From NCBI GenBank assembly GCA_913057725.1, contig CAJXOS010000058.1, positions 1 through 35,754 of the forward strand: a stretch of DNA of 35,754 nucleotides, given 5' to 3'. Below are positions 23,495-32,380 of this stretch, piece by piece. Each line of letters begins with the position of its first letter. Within the stretch, counting starts at the first letter, position 1. The position numbers were made by a program, and so were the translations under genes. This stretch comes from an uncultured Lewinella sp. GTDB taxonomy: Bacteria; Bacteroidota; Bacteroidia; Chitinophagales; Saprospiraceae. The notes below the pieces were generated by a model. That model had not been told where the DNA came from, searched no databases, and was given only the letters and a program-made list of their open reading frames with translations.

Positions 23495-25033
23495 TTACTC
23501 TCTAACCAATTGGAAGTCAGTTCGGCGATTCTGCGCCCGACCATCTTCTGTATTGTTACTAGCTAGCGGCTTGTCAGGGCCGTTTCCAACAATAATTAAA
23601 CGGTTAGGAGACATACTGTGCTCCTTGATCAAATAGTTAGCCACCGAGCGCGCACGACGTTCAGATAGGGTAACATTTGAGGAACGAGAACCTACATTGT
23701 CCGTATTACCTTCGATCCGGATACGAGCATTAGCAAAAGCTTTTGCGATCTCTACAAATTCCCGATCGATGATGTACTTCGCATTTTCATCTAGGGTATG
23801 TTCACCACTGCGGAAGCTGATACTAACTGGCTTAGAAGAGATCGCTTCCAGTTCTTTACCGGCACTGTCATCTACTTTGGTAAATGTCTTCGCAGCTTCT
23901 GAGTCGTGTTCAGCACCACTTAGGTTAGTGCGCTGTACAAGCGTAGGCATACTGATCTGGCGCCAAGATGGTGCACGACCTTCCATGACACCAAGGTTTT
24001 GATACTCATTGGCCATACGCAGATACAAAGCATTACCATCAACTCCGTTGAAATCTGTGTTTAAGCCAAAGAAGTTCTTGTTGTCACCGTGGGTAACCAG
24101 ACGTACGTTGTCAATAGCAGCAATTGCATCTGCTTCTGGAATGCCTAGGCCTTCTGATAGAATCCGCCCAGCCTTGCTTTTTGCAGCATTGTCGGAATTG
24201 ATCTCCGCAGCACCACGCATCCATCCTTCGTACAACTTCTGAAGCTTATCGCGGTTAGCATTCACATATTCGCGTTTTGCAAAGAAGAAGTCGGCGATGA
24301 TGTTCGAGGCCGAACGTGTGCTTTCCAGAACACGAGAACCGGGCACGGCACGAATACACTGCTCGTCATCCGGACTCCAAACAACAGCTGCATCAACTTG
24401 CTGACTCTTGAACGCTGCAGCTGCATCAATAGCAGAAGCCTGCTTGACAATTTGTACATCGTTTACGGTCAAACCGCCCGCATCCAATAGCCAAATCAAG
24501 AAAGAGTGGGATGGAGTAAGTTCCGCCACAGCAATCTTCTTCCCACGAAGGTCCGCAACCGATTGTATGCCACGACGAGCAACAATTGCATCACCACCCC
24601 GCGACCAGTCGGCTTGGAACAAGGCTACTGGATCAAAGGCCTCGAGGCCCGGTAGGATAGTGGGGAATGCGTCAATAGTGTACCAGTGAAGATCAATGTC
24701 ACCGGCTTTCCAGGCGTTTAGAGAAGCATCAACATCATCGTTCAAAACGAATTCTACATCAATACCATACTCCTTAGAAAAGCGAGATGCAGAACTAGCT
24801 GCAAAGCCTTCGTTGAAGTACTGGCCGCCAGCATAGCCACCCCAGGTTACAACGCCAATTTTAATTGCGTCTTTACTGGAACTACTGCTGCTACTGGTGT
24901 AGGGAGCCTCTCCATTATTGCTTCCACTGCTACTGATCAAGCCAGAATCCATTGCGTAACGTATGCCGAAGAAGGCACCAGCGACGACTAGGAATACAAT
25001 TAGAAGCTTAGAAAATGTGGTTAATCTTGCCAT
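23495..25033 (-). CDS. Substrate-binding protein / OmpA fusion, membrane-anchored
   Basis: A 512-residue protein. The N terminus has one hydrophobic helix (LLIVFLVVAGAFFGIRYAM, about residues 10-28) and a serine-rich linker (YTSSSSSSSKD, 45-55). Residues 56 to about 340 are a periplasmic binding-protein fold of the NMT1/SsuA or phosphate-type (IGVVTWGGYAGGQYFNEGF, GDIDLHWYTIDAFPTILPG, DLRGKKIAVAELTPSHSFLIWLL). Residues about 415-512 are an OmpA-like peptidoglycan-binding domain (IRIEGNTDNVGSRSSN, LSERRARSVANYL). No lipobox or ABC permease or ATPase gene is nearby. I infer an inner-membrane sensor tethered to the cell wall. It is the last gene of a three-gene operon, 61 bases after the PspA-like gene. 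Confidence 0.86.
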   Translation of the reverse strand: MARLTTFSKLLIVFLVVAGAFFGIRYAMDSGLISSSGSNNGEAPYTSSSSSSSKDAIKIGVVTWGGYAGGQYFNEGFAASSASRFSKEYGIDVEFVLNDDVDASLNAWKAGDIDLHWYTIDAFPTILPGLEAFDPVALFQADWSRGGDAIVARRGIQSVADLRGKKIAVAELTPSHSFLIWLLDAGGLTVNDVQIVKQASAIDAAAAFKSQQVDAAVVWSPDDEQCIRAVPGSRVLESTRSASNIIADFFFAKREYVNANRDKLQKLYEGWMRGAAEINSDNAAKSKAGRILSEGLGIPEADAIAAIDNVRLVTHGDNKNFFGLNTDFNGVDGNALYLRMANEYQNLGVMEGRAPSWRQISMPTLVQRTNLSGAEHDSEAAKTFTKVDDSAGKELEAISSKPVSISFRSGEHTLDENAKYIIDREFVEIAKAFANARIRIEGNTDNVGSRSSNVTLSERRARSVANYLIKEHSMSPNRLIIVGNGPDKPLASNNTEDGRAQNRRTDFQLVRE

Positions 25034-25094
25034 TAACTCTATTGGTGTTTATGATTGTAATGAATCGCTGCATACAACAGCGACAAAAAGTGTG

Positions 25095-26114
25095 CTATTC
25101 GAAAAAGTTATCGTATTGATTCCGATGTTGGCTGTCTCGCACCTTCTCTCGTATTGGCGCATTTAAATCCAAGACATTGCCATCGTCCTCCGCTTCAAGC
25201 AGAAGGTTAGTCTTCTCATCGCCCAATAGGAGAGAGGTACTCTCTTTCTCCCATTTCTCCAGCATTTTCAAACCGTCCTCTTCAAAAACGCCTTGCTGAA
25301 GGTCGATAGAGTTCATAAAGTTGGCTGACACTTCCATGAAGCGTTCCATTTCACCTACTTTACTTGCTACATCTTCAGTAACAGCCTCCATTGCCATGTC
25401 AAACATAGCGCGCTTATCAGGATCACCAGAGATGATGCTCATCGCCGATTTCATTGCAGAGTGAGAAGCATGGATTGCTTTGCGCTCTTGATCCTTAACC
25501 GCTACTTGGTCCTTGATATCTTCCGCTAGGATCTGGCTGTTTTCGTACATTTTGGTAAGTACTCTATACAAGACTTCCATTCGCTTGTACAGATCCTCCA
25601 ACTTCATATTCGACTCCTTAAGACGGCCTGCACGGCGCGACTTTAGAATCATCACATTGGTCTTCTGGTTCGCCTTGGCTTTACTAGCCATCTTGAGGTT
25701 ACTCTGGATCTCTCGCTGATTATTTACAATGATCTCCTTCAGCTTATGCATTTGCGCACGAAGCTGGCTGATCTGTTTGTTCATCTTGCGCAAGTTGCCT
25801 TGTAGTTCCTCAACGTAGGATTTCAAGATGCCAATCGGATCTACCTGAACAAAGATGCCAGTAATCCAGCGCATAACACTCTTGTACATGTAGCTAACAA
25901 GGGTTCTCATTTTCGGGTCTAGAATCATATAGACCACCACACCAAGAACAGCCAAGGTCCCGGCCAGATAAAGTGTGTTCGCGAAAATCAGTCCCCAGTT
26001 GACTGTACTTAACAAGTATCCTCCGCCAGCAACCAATGCGCCAAGGAACAGAAGCCCGGTTATGCCCTCAGGGCGTTGCCAAAATGATTTGGGTTTAAAT
26101 TCTGATTTATCCAT
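25095..26114 (-). CDS. PspA-like coiled-coil protein with two N-terminal membrane helices
   Basis: A 339-residue protein. Two hydrophobic helices (about 18-36 and 44-64: TGLLFLGALVAGGGYLL and NTLYLAGTLAVLGVVVYMIL) precede a long helical region from about residue 90. VDPIGILKSYVEELQGNLRKM begins a PspA/IM30-like coiled coil, continuing through LKEIIVNNQREIQSNLKMA, a basic hairpin-like segment (KSRRAGRLKESNMKLEDLYKR), and ending near MERFMEVSANFMNS. Classical PspA/Vipp1 proteins lack membrane spans; this one would be anchored. The family assignment is by pattern, not by search. It is the middle gene of an operon (29 bases after the upstream gene, 61 before the OmpA fusion). Confidence 0.72.
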   Translation of the reverse strand: MDKSEFKPKSFWQRPEGITGLLFLGALVAGGGYLLSTVNWGLIFANTLYLAGTLAVLGVVVYMILDPKMRTLVSYMYKSVMRWITGIFVQVDPIGILKSYVEELQGNLRKMNKQISQLRAQMHKLKEIIVNNQREIQSNLKMASKAKANQKTNVMILKSRRAGRLKESNMKLEDLYKRMEVLYRVLTKMYENSQILAEDIKDQVAVKDQERKAIHASHSAMKSAMSIISGDPDKRAMFDMAMEAVTEDVASKVGEMERFMEVSANFMNSIDLQQGVFEEDGLKMLEKWEKESTSLLLGDEKTNLLLEAEDDGNVLDLNAPIREKVRDSQHRNQYDNFFE

Positions 26115-26143
26115 TTATACAGTGCGTGAAGTATTATTAATCG

Positions 26144-26803
26144 TTATTTCAGGTACTTCTTCATCTTCTCGACGTCTGACTTTATCTGATCAGTCAGGTT
26201 TTGATAGGATGCAATGAAGTCTCCTTTAGTTGTTTCAATAGATTGAACAGCATTTTGGATTTCCTTATCCAATTTGCCGAGTTGTGTTTTACTCTTTTCG
26301 ATATCGGCTTGCAGCTGTTTAATCTGTTCTTCTTTACTCTTGATTTGCGCAGCGAGGTTTTCCTTCTCCTTGCGCTTATTTCCAATTCGGCTTTCCTGTT
26401 GATTTTCCAGTGCTTGCTCGAATTTCTGTTCCTCATCCAGTAAAACCTTTAGGTAATGTTCGGCAGTCTGGACGAGGTGAGCAGGTGTTGCATTCATCGT
26501 TTGAGCCATGGCATAAGCACTCTGAAAGGAGGTCGCTTCATCCATGTTCATTTTTTGCAACGACTTGAGCGACTTCTTATACTCCAAGTAATCAAATCCA
26601 TCAAGGTTAGCTTTCTCCATCGCGCCCAATAGTATGTCCGTAAACTTGGCTTTGATTTGTCCTTTACGGGTGGGGCTAGACGTAGCAGCTGGTTTTGCTG
26701 GCGTTGCTTTGGATTTAGAGGCCGTTTCTTTGGCCTTGCCCGATGATTTAGTCTTCGGAGTTTCCTCCTCGACGATAAACAGTGATTTTAGATTTTTCAG
26801 CAT
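26144..26803 (-). CDS. Cytoplasmic coiled-coil protein (first gene of the PspA-like operon)
   Basis: A 219-residue soluble protein not recognised by family. Residues 12-50 are a low-complexity, Lys/Ser/Ala-rich stretch (KTKSSGKAKETASKSKATPA). A helical globular part follows (FTDILLGAMEKANLDGFDYLEYKKSLKSL, about 54-82, and MDEATSFQSAYAMAQTMNATP), then a long charged coiled coil from about 125 to 205 (QESRIGNKRKEKENLAAQ, IKQLQADIEKSKTQLGKLDK). It has no membrane segment. As it is the first gene of the operon, it may interact with the coiled-coil membrane protein downstream; this is inferred from gene order. Confidence 0.75.
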   Translation of the reverse strand: MLKNLKSLFIVEEETPKTKSSGKAKETASKSKATPAKPAATSSPTRKGQIKAKFTDILLGAMEKANLDGFDYLEYKKSLKSLQKMNMDEATSFQSAYAMAQTMNATPAHLVQTAEHYLKVLLDEEQKFEQALENQQESRIGNKRKEKENLAAQIKSKEEQIKQLQADIEKSKTQLGKLDKEIQNAVQSIETTKGDFIASYQNLTDQIKSDVEKMKKYLK

Positions 26804-26943
26804 AGTTGATACCTATATAATGCAGGAATCGCGAAGAACGTTATTTTTCTTCGATGAAGCTGTTGAGATTTTCTACAAAGTAAATAAAAGTAGGCAATAA
26901 AAAGCTAAAGCTGGTCTATCTTCGCGGCAAACAACAGCCATTC

Positions 26944-27663
26944 ATGACTTTTGACGTTACGATCCCTGTTTTGAATGAAGAAGAGACGCTAGCAGAGCAA
27001 GTTGGTATCCTTCATTCTTTCCTAAAGGAGCATTTTACAACCTCCAATCAATGGAGAATTGTGATTGCCGATAACGGTTCTGAGGATCGAACTCGAGCCA
27101 TTGCCGAAGAACTCAGTCAAACCTATGACGAAGTTTTTTGGGTCAGCGTTTCACGCCGAGGTGTTGGCCTTGCCTTGAAGACCTCTTGGGGACAATCAGA
27201 AGCCGATATTGTCGGTTACATGGATCTGGATTTGGCGACTGATTTACCGCATTTCCTGGAAGCTTATCGCGCTATTGCAGAGGAGGGGTACGATGTCGTT
27301 TACGGAAGTCGATTGCACAGAGACTCGCAAGTCATTAATCGGCCGTTCAAACGAGAGGTTGCTTCCAGGGTGTTTAACTTTCTATTGAAGAGTTACCTGG
27401 GCGTTCGGTTTTCGGATGGTATGTGTGGTTTCAAGTTTCTCCGTCGAGAAGTGTTGGCAGAATTAATGGACGGTGGAGCACAGAACGATGGCTGGTTCTT
27501 CAGTACGGAGTTACTCACTGTTGCGGAGTGGCAAAAGCGAAAGCTATTTGAACTTCCTGTTAAATGGACAGATGATATCAGCAGTAGTAAAGTGCAGATT
27601 ATTCCTCTTGCGAAACGGTACATTCGTTCGATGGTAGAACTGAAAAGGCTTAAATCTAGCTAG
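26944..27663 (+). CDS. Family 2 glycosyltransferase (dolichyl-phosphate-mannose synthase type)
   Basis: A 239-residue GT-A fold protein. VTIPVLNEEETLAEQV (residues 5-20) and VIADNGSEDRT (40-50) bind the nucleotide sugar, GYMDLDLATDLPHF contains the D-x-D metal motif (94-96), and SRVFNFLLKSYLGVRFSDGMCGFKFLRREVL matches the polyprenyl-phosphate glycosyltransferase C-terminal half. It transfers a sugar, probably to a lipid carrier; donor and acceptor are unknown. No membrane helix is evident, and it is not part of a polysaccharide cluster. It stands alone between divergent and downstream units. Confidence 0.88.
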   Translation: MTFDVTIPVLNEEETLAEQVGILHSFLKEHFTTSNQWRIVIADNGSEDRTRAIAEELSQTYDEVFWVSVSRRGVGLALKTSWGQSEADIVGYMDLDLATDLPHFLEAYRAIAEEGYDVVYGSRLHRDSQVINRPFKREVASRVFNFLLKSYLGVRFSDGMCGFKFLRREVLAELMDGGAQNDGWFFSTELLTVAEWQKRKLFELPVKWTDDISSSKVQIIPLAKRYIRSMVELKRLKSS

Positions 27664-27758
27664 TTGTATTCGGTTGCATTCACGAGAATCGTTTTTCTAG
27701 CGCAAGCTACAGTTTCATTTTTGATCAAACTGTGTTAACCAAGCATTGTCTGGCGATG

Positions 27759-27786
27759 TTGAATTGTCAGTAGTTCACTATGTTTG
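27759..27786 (+). promoter_or_regulatory. Bacteroidetes-type promoter for pruA
   Basis: TTG at 27759-27761, a 17-base spacer and TATGTTTG at 27779-27786 fit the TTG/TANNTTTG consensus, about 35 bases before the pruA ATG. The 157-base gap from 27664 contains nothing else that I see. Confidence 0.55.
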
Positions 27787-27820
27787 CACCCAATTCTATA
27801 ACTAACCAATAAAACAGCAT

Positions 27821-29452
27821 ATGGCAAACGCATTCTATCAGGTTCCCAGTCCTAAGAATGAACCGGTTCTGTCTTATCGTGCCGGCTCTCCAGAACGTAA
27901 AGAGCTTAAGGCTGCTTTGGCAGCTTATAAGGCAGAGGCACAAGACCTACCCATGTATATCAATGGTGAATGGGTCACCACTGGCGACAAGGTTGCTATT
28001 CGTCCACCACACGAAACAAAGCACACCCTAGCGCATTTCCACAAAGGTGGTTCTGATCACGTTCGTGCAGCTATTGATGCGGCAGTTTCTGCTCAAGCTA
28101 GTTGGGAACGGATGCCTTGGCAAGATCGGGCAGCTATCTTTCTAAAGGCAGCTGATTTGATCAGTGGTCCTTACAGAGCGCGTATGAACGCAGCAACGAT
28201 GCTGGGACAAAGTAAGAATGTATACCAGGCAGAAATCGACTGTGTAGCAGAATTGGCCGACTTCCTGCGGTTCAATGTGCAGTACATGACCGAGATTTAC
28301 AAAGAGCAGCCTAATAGCGCACCGACTACCTGGAACCGCATGGAGTATCGCCCGTTGGAAGGTTTCGTCTTCGCAATCACTCCATTTAACTTCACCGCTA
28401 TTTCCGGCAACCTACCTGCTGCACCTGCTATGATGGGTAATGTGGTTGTTTGGAAACCTGCGGAAACGCAAATCTTTGCCGCTAAGTTGGTCATGGAGAT
28501 CTTCCATGAAGCAGGTCTGCCTGCTGGTGTGATCAACTTGATCTATACTGATGGTCCAATGGCAGGGGATATTGTCTTCAGCCATAAGGATTTTGCTGGT
28601 CTGCACTTCACTGGAAGTACAAAAGTATTCCAAACCCTTTGGGGGCTGATTGGGAAGAACATTAGCAAGTACCGTTCTTATCCACGTATTGTGGGTGAGA
28701 CTGGTGGTAAGGACTTCGTAGTAGCACATCCATCTTCAGATCCAGAACAAGTGGCTGTTGCATTGGCTCGTGGTGCTTTTGAATATCAAGGACAGAAATG
28801 TTCGGCTGCCTCACGTGCATACCTTCCTAAGAGCTTGTGGCCAGCTATCCAAGAGCGGTTGTTAGCGGACATTGCTACCTTCAAGATGGGAACGGTAGAA
28901 GACTTCTCGAATTTCGTCAACGCTGTGATCGACGAGCGTTCTTTTGATAAGATTAGCAACTACATTGCGCAGGCGCGTAAAGATGATGATGTTGAAATTC
29001 TTGCTGGAGGGACCTGCGACAAATCAGAGGGGTACTTTGTGGAACCAACTGTTCTTCTAGCTCATGATGCTAAGTATCGTACCATGTGCGAAGAGATCTT
29101 TGGCCCTGTTCTAACGATCTTTGTATACGAGGATGAGGAGTTTGACGCTATGCTGGAAACAGTGGATTCAACTTCACCATATGCCTTGACCGGATCGATT
29201 TTCGCTCGAGATCGTGGAGTAATCAACTACGTCACGGATAAATTGGCTCATGCCGCTGGTAACTTCTATATCAATGATAAGCCTACGGGTGCGGTAGTTG
29301 GTCAGCAGCCATTTGGTGGTGCTCGTGGTTCAGGTACAAACGATAAGGCAGGTTCAATCTTGAACTTGTACCGTTGGATTAGTCCACGGACAATTAAAGA
29401 GAACTTTGTTGCTCCTAGAGATTATCGCTATCCATTTCTAGAGGAGGCTTAA
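27821..29452 (+). CDS. pruA: L-glutamate gamma-semialdehyde (P5C) dehydrogenase
   Basis: A 543-residue aldehyde dehydrogenase. PLEGFVFAITPFNFTAISGNLPAAPAMMGNVVVWKPA is the Rossmann cofactor region, TGSTKVFQTLWG follows, VGETGGKDF holds the general-base Glu, and GAFEYQGQKCSAASR contains the catalytic Cys327. C-terminal motifs EEIFGPVLTIFVY and QPFGGARGSGTNDKAG are family-typical. It oxidises glutamate semialdehyde to glutamate with NAD+ in proline degradation. No proline dehydrogenase (putA) domain is fused and none is adjacent. Preceded by its own promoter and closed by a long hairpin. Confidence 0.95.
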   Translation: MANAFYQVPSPKNEPVLSYRAGSPERKELKAALAAYKAEAQDLPMYINGEWVTTGDKVAIRPPHETKHTLAHFHKGGSDHVRAAIDAAVSAQASWERMPWQDRAAIFLKAADLISGPYRARMNAATMLGQSKNVYQAEIDCVAELADFLRFNVQYMTEIYKEQPNSAPTTWNRMEYRPLEGFVFAITPFNFTAISGNLPAAPAMMGNVVVWKPAETQIFAAKLVMEIFHEAGLPAGVINLIYTDGPMAGDIVFSHKDFAGLHFTGSTKVFQTLWGLIGKNISKYRSYPRIVGETGGKDFVVAHPSSDPEQVAVALARGAFEYQGQKCSAASRAYLPKSLWPAIQERLLADIATFKMGTVEDFSNFVNAVIDERSFDKISNYIAQARKDDDVEILAGGTCDKSEGYFVEPTVLLAHDAKYRTMCEEIFGPVLTIFVYEDEEFDAMLETVDSTSPYALTGSIFARDRGVINYVTDKLAHAAGNFYINDKPTGAVVGQQPFGGARGSGTNDKAGSILNLYRWISPRTIKENFVAPRDYRYPFLEEA

Positions 29453-29480
29453 TCCTAGTAATAAGTTTTATAGAAATAAT

Positions 29481-29548
29481 AAGGCGCGAATCCGGCCAAC
29501 TTCCGTAATCATAATTCTTATGATGGAAGGGGCTTGGATTCGCGCCTT
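29481..29548. terminator. Long bidirectional terminator hairpin
   Basis: AAGGCGCGAATCC at 29481-29493 pairs with its complement at 29536-29548. Inside, CTTCC/GGAAG and ATCATAA/TTATGAT continue the pairing with internal bulges, and a T run follows on either strand. It separates convergent pruA and the subtilase gene. Confidence 0.9.
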
Positions 29549-29568
29549 TTTCATTGGACTAAAGCCAC

Positions 29569-31107
29569 TTAGTTATTTACAGCAGCATTAGCGTCAATAA
29601 TACCCCAACCGAAGTTGCCATCTCGAGAAGGGTAAATGGAGGCAGCATTCTTCATCCGGTTCAGGATGGTGCTACGACTCGAATTCGGGCTGGTCGCCCA
29701 AACTAGGGCTGCAACACCTGCGGTCGTTGCAGTAGCTGCACTAGAACCACCTACGTAAGCGGGTACGTTACCGCTCATAGCTAGTGTTAGAGATGTGCGA
29801 CCATTGTCGTTGCGTCTTTGCATAGGTGCGATGAAGTCTACTTCAGAACCGTCGTGGCAAGTGTTACACTTCACCAACGGATAGCCTTCTTTTACGCCAG
29901 TCACTGCAACGGTCTGCGACATATTAGCCGGGAAGATTACACCCCACCAGCTCGTCCAGCTTAGGGAAGTACCTGCAGCAGCAATGATCATTTTACCGCG
30001 GTTATAGGCGTGGTAGATTCCATCTGCTACAGTGCCACTGTAGAAAACATCACCAATTGACATGCTGATGATTCTAACGTCACCACGATTACCAGCGCTA
30101 ATCAAAGCGTCCCGGACACCTTCCTTCTCATTACCGCTATTAACCACTACGTCACCGGTACCACGATACGAGATCAAATCAGCTTTGTAGGCAACACCTG
30201 CGGTAGATCCTCCAGAAGAACGTGGTCCTGTAGCCAAGCCCGCCATTTGTGTTCCGTGACCACAATCATCATCTGGACCATCAGGGCTAGCCCACCACCA
30301 CCAAGAACTCACGTAAGTTCCATAGCGACGTAGGTATCTCCCAGTAGATTGACCAGAGGCAAATTGACTTCCTAGCTTAGGTTGATTTGGAGAAGTACCC
30401 GTATCAATCACACAAACACCAATGTTATCACCTTTACTGGTATTCCAGGCGCTTGGAATATTCATTAGGTAGAAGTTCCAAGGCACCTTTGCGTTAGGTG
30501 AAACAGTTGTGTAGTCTGCAGAAGGAATATTGTTGTTTGGATTGACATCACAACCAGAACCGCTGCGATCGGCAATTTCCTCAAGCGAATAATCTGTTGG
30601 TTCAACATAACGTACATCAGACCGTTGGCGCAAGGCTGTAACGATCTCTGGATGCTTGATCAGGATCATAAACGAAGGCGTATGCTCTTCAATAGGCCTT
30701 TCCATGAGTAGATCCTCCTCGGTGATGTTTTCATCGGGGAAGTACTTTTGCGTCTCCGTAAGTACCAAGTTCACGATCTCTGCACGGACGGTTCGCCATT
30801 CAGGCTTCGTTACGTCGACCTCATGAATACGTTCTTCGATGTTCTCAAAGTCGGCAGGTTGGTATCCAACAAAAGCTCGATCGTTAGCATGAGAGATGGC
30901 ACTCCAGAGCATTTGATCGGTAGTCTGGTCCCAGTGGAATACTTTACCGGTTGCTTCCAGTTGAGCCTTTACGTACTCATCAATTTCGGCCTTGTTAATA
31001 GGGTCTGGGCTGTTGAGTTGGACTTCAGAAGAGGGCTGATCTTCTTTTGCGCACCCGAGCATAATCACTGCTAGGGCAATGACAGGTAGTAGATAGTTGC
31101 GAATCAT
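29569..31107 (-). CDS. Subtilisin-like (S8) serine peptidase lipoprotein
   Basis: A 512-residue protein with a lipoprotein signal (IRNYLLPVIALAVIMLGC, Cys19) and about 200 residues of prodomain-like sequence. The S8 domain has VCVIDTGTSP (Asp235), CGHGTQMAG (His284) and GGSSAATATTAGVAALVW (Ser456; the usual form is GTSMAxP). The oxyanion-hole segment reads IIAAAGTS where most subtilases have AAGN, so the key Asn is replaced by Thr380. A tryptophan run (SSWWWWAS, 267-274) and extra Cys residues (CNTCHDG) are unusual. No type IX sorting domain is seen. Probably anchored to a membrane facing the periplasm or surface. Substrate unknown. Confidence 0.9.
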   Translation of the reverse strand: MIRNYLLPVIALAVIMLGCAKEDQPSSEVQLNSPDPINKAEIDEYVKAQLEATGKVFHWDQTTDQMLWSAISHANDRAFVGYQPADFENIEERIHEVDVTKPEWRTVRAEIVNLVLTETQKYFPDENITEEDLLMERPIEEHTPSFMILIKHPEIVTALRQRSDVRYVEPTDYSLEEIADRSGSGCDVNPNNNIPSADYTTVSPNAKVPWNFYLMNIPSAWNTSKGDNIGVCVIDTGTSPNQPKLGSQFASGQSTGRYLRRYGTYVSSWWWWASPDGPDDDCGHGTQMAGLATGPRSSGGSTAGVAYKADLISYRGTGDVVVNSGNEKEGVRDALISAGNRGDVRIISMSIGDVFYSGTVADGIYHAYNRGKMIIAAAGTSLSWTSWWGVIFPANMSQTVAVTGVKEGYPLVKCNTCHDGSEVDFIAPMQRRNDNGRTSLTLAMSGNVPAYVGGSSAATATTAGVAALVWATSPNSSRSTILNRMKNAASIYPSRDGNFGWGIIDANAAVNN

Positions 31108-31213
31108 AATTCGGCTTTTAAAACTTTGGTGAACTAAAATTTTGCGAATTTTCGCTGGATAAGATAATAATATCTGAAATTTTAGAACGACCTTCCGAAT
31201 AAAACTTCCTGAT

Positions 31214-31585
31214 ATGGCCTATGATGAGTACCTCGCCGATCGCATTCGTGTACAGCTAAACGACCAGCAAACTAGTTTTGAAGAGAAGAAGATGATGGGT
31301 GGTCTTTGCTTTATGGTCGACGGCAAAATGTGTTGTGGAATCCACTTTGACAAAAAACGAGAAACGGACTTATTAATGGCTAGAATTGGCCCTGATGCAT
31401 CAGAACAGGCAATGGATCGACCAGGTTGTTTACCTATGGATTTTACTGGGCGTCCGATGAAGGGTTACGTATTTGTTTCTCCGGAAGGATTCGATTCAGA
31501 TGAAGACTTGGCACATTGGATTAAGCTATGCTTAGCCTTCAATCCATTAGCAAAAAGTAGTAAAAAACGGAAAAAGAAGAGTTAG
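31214..31585 (+). CDS. TfoX N-terminal domain protein
   Basis: A 123-residue protein that is nearly all TfoX_N domain: TSFEEKKMMGGLCFMVDGKMCCGI (about residues 20-43), DLLMARIGPDASEQAM and PMKGYVFVSPEGFDSDEDLAHWIKLCL. The C terminus is a lysine-rich tail (AKSSKKRKKKS). In Gammaproteobacteria full-length TfoX/Sxy controls competence; stand-alone N-domains in Bacteroidota have no established role, and I would not infer competence. The stop TAG overlaps that of yggS on the opposite strand. Confidence 0.88.
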   Translation: MAYDEYLADRIRVQLNDQQTSFEEKKMMGGLCFMVDGKMCCGIHFDKKRETDLLMARIGPDASEQAMDRPGCLPMDFTGRPMKGYVFVSPEGFDSDEDLAHWIKLCLAFNPLAKSSKKRKKKS

Positions 31586-32256
31586 TAGCGTGCACCGAAA
31601 ATGCTGCTACCAATCCGAACCATAGTACTGCCGGTTTTCAAAGCCAGTTGATAATCACCAGACATACCCATCGAAATCTCTTTGAAGTCTTCGTTTTCGG
31701 CGAAGTGGTTCGATTTTAGCCGCTGATAATGACCGTGTAGCTTCTCAAACTCGGATTGGACCTGATCTTGATTGTCTGTGAAGGTAGCCATGCCCATTAC
31801 ACCACAAATCTGCACATGACTAAGCTCCTGCCAATTTTCCTGCTCCAGGAAGCGGTACATCTCCTCATCAGCCATTCCGTATTTGCTATCCTCTTGTGCA
31901 ATCTTGAATTGAAGTAATACTTTGATAATTCGATCATTTGCTCCTGCGCGTTTGTCAATTTCCTGGAGGAGTTTCCAGCTATCTACCGCATGGATGAGAT
32001 CTACAAAAGGCGCGATGTACTTGACCTTGTTTCGCTGCAGGTGCCCAATGAAATGCCACTCAATATCCTTTGGCAAAGTCTGCGCTTTCTCCACTAATTC
32101 CTGCACCCGGTTTTCACCAAAGATGCGCTGACCACAATCATAGGCTTCCATCAGAAGGCTTGAAGGTTTGGTCTTAGAGACGGCGACCAGGCGTGCATTA
32201 TAAGGTGCAAGTTCATCCTGAATACTATGGATCGAATCGCAGATACTATGGGGCAT
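31582..32256 (-). CDS. yggS: YggS/PLPBP family pyridoxal-phosphate homeostasis protein
   Basis: A 224-residue single-domain PLP-binding barrel. LVAVSKTKP near residues 23-31 carries the PLP Lys (in SKTKP), followed by FGENRVQELVEKA and EWHFIGHLQRNKVKYI. The C-terminal SMGMSGDYQLALKTGSTMVRIGSSIFG binds phosphate. YggS/PROSC proteins buffer PLP and influence amino-acid metabolism; no catalytic activity is known. Length is normal. It is tail-to-tail with the TfoX_N gene (4-base overlap). Confidence 0.94.
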   Translation of the reverse strand: MPHSICDSIHSIQDELAPYNARLVAVSKTKPSSLLMEAYDCGQRIFGENRVQELVEKAQTLPKDIEWHFIGHLQRNKVKYIAPFVDLIHAVDSWKLLQEIDKRAGANDRIIKVLLQFKIAQEDSKYGMADEEMYRFLEQENWQELSHVQICGVMGMATFTDNQDQVQSEFEKLHGHYQRLKSNHFAENEDFKEISMGMSGDYQLALKTGSTMVRIGSSIFGARY

Positions 32257-32380
32257 ACTGTAGATTTATGACTTCATTAACGGAAGACCAAAAATAAGGT
32301 TTAGTTTTTGCGCGTTTGAGGAGAGAACAAGTTACTTGGGAAGCCAAGCTGAATTTCTTGAGCCTCAAAAACCAACCTAA

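Noticed and set aside
23495..25033. Phosphate or sulfonate ABC importer
   Set aside because: No permease or ATPase gene is near, and the binding domain is fused to a membrane anchor and an OmpA domain, which does not fit a free SBP.
31214..31585. Natural-competence regulator
   Set aside because: Only the TfoX N-domain is present; competence control is known for the longer gammaproteobacterial protein and cannot be transferred here.
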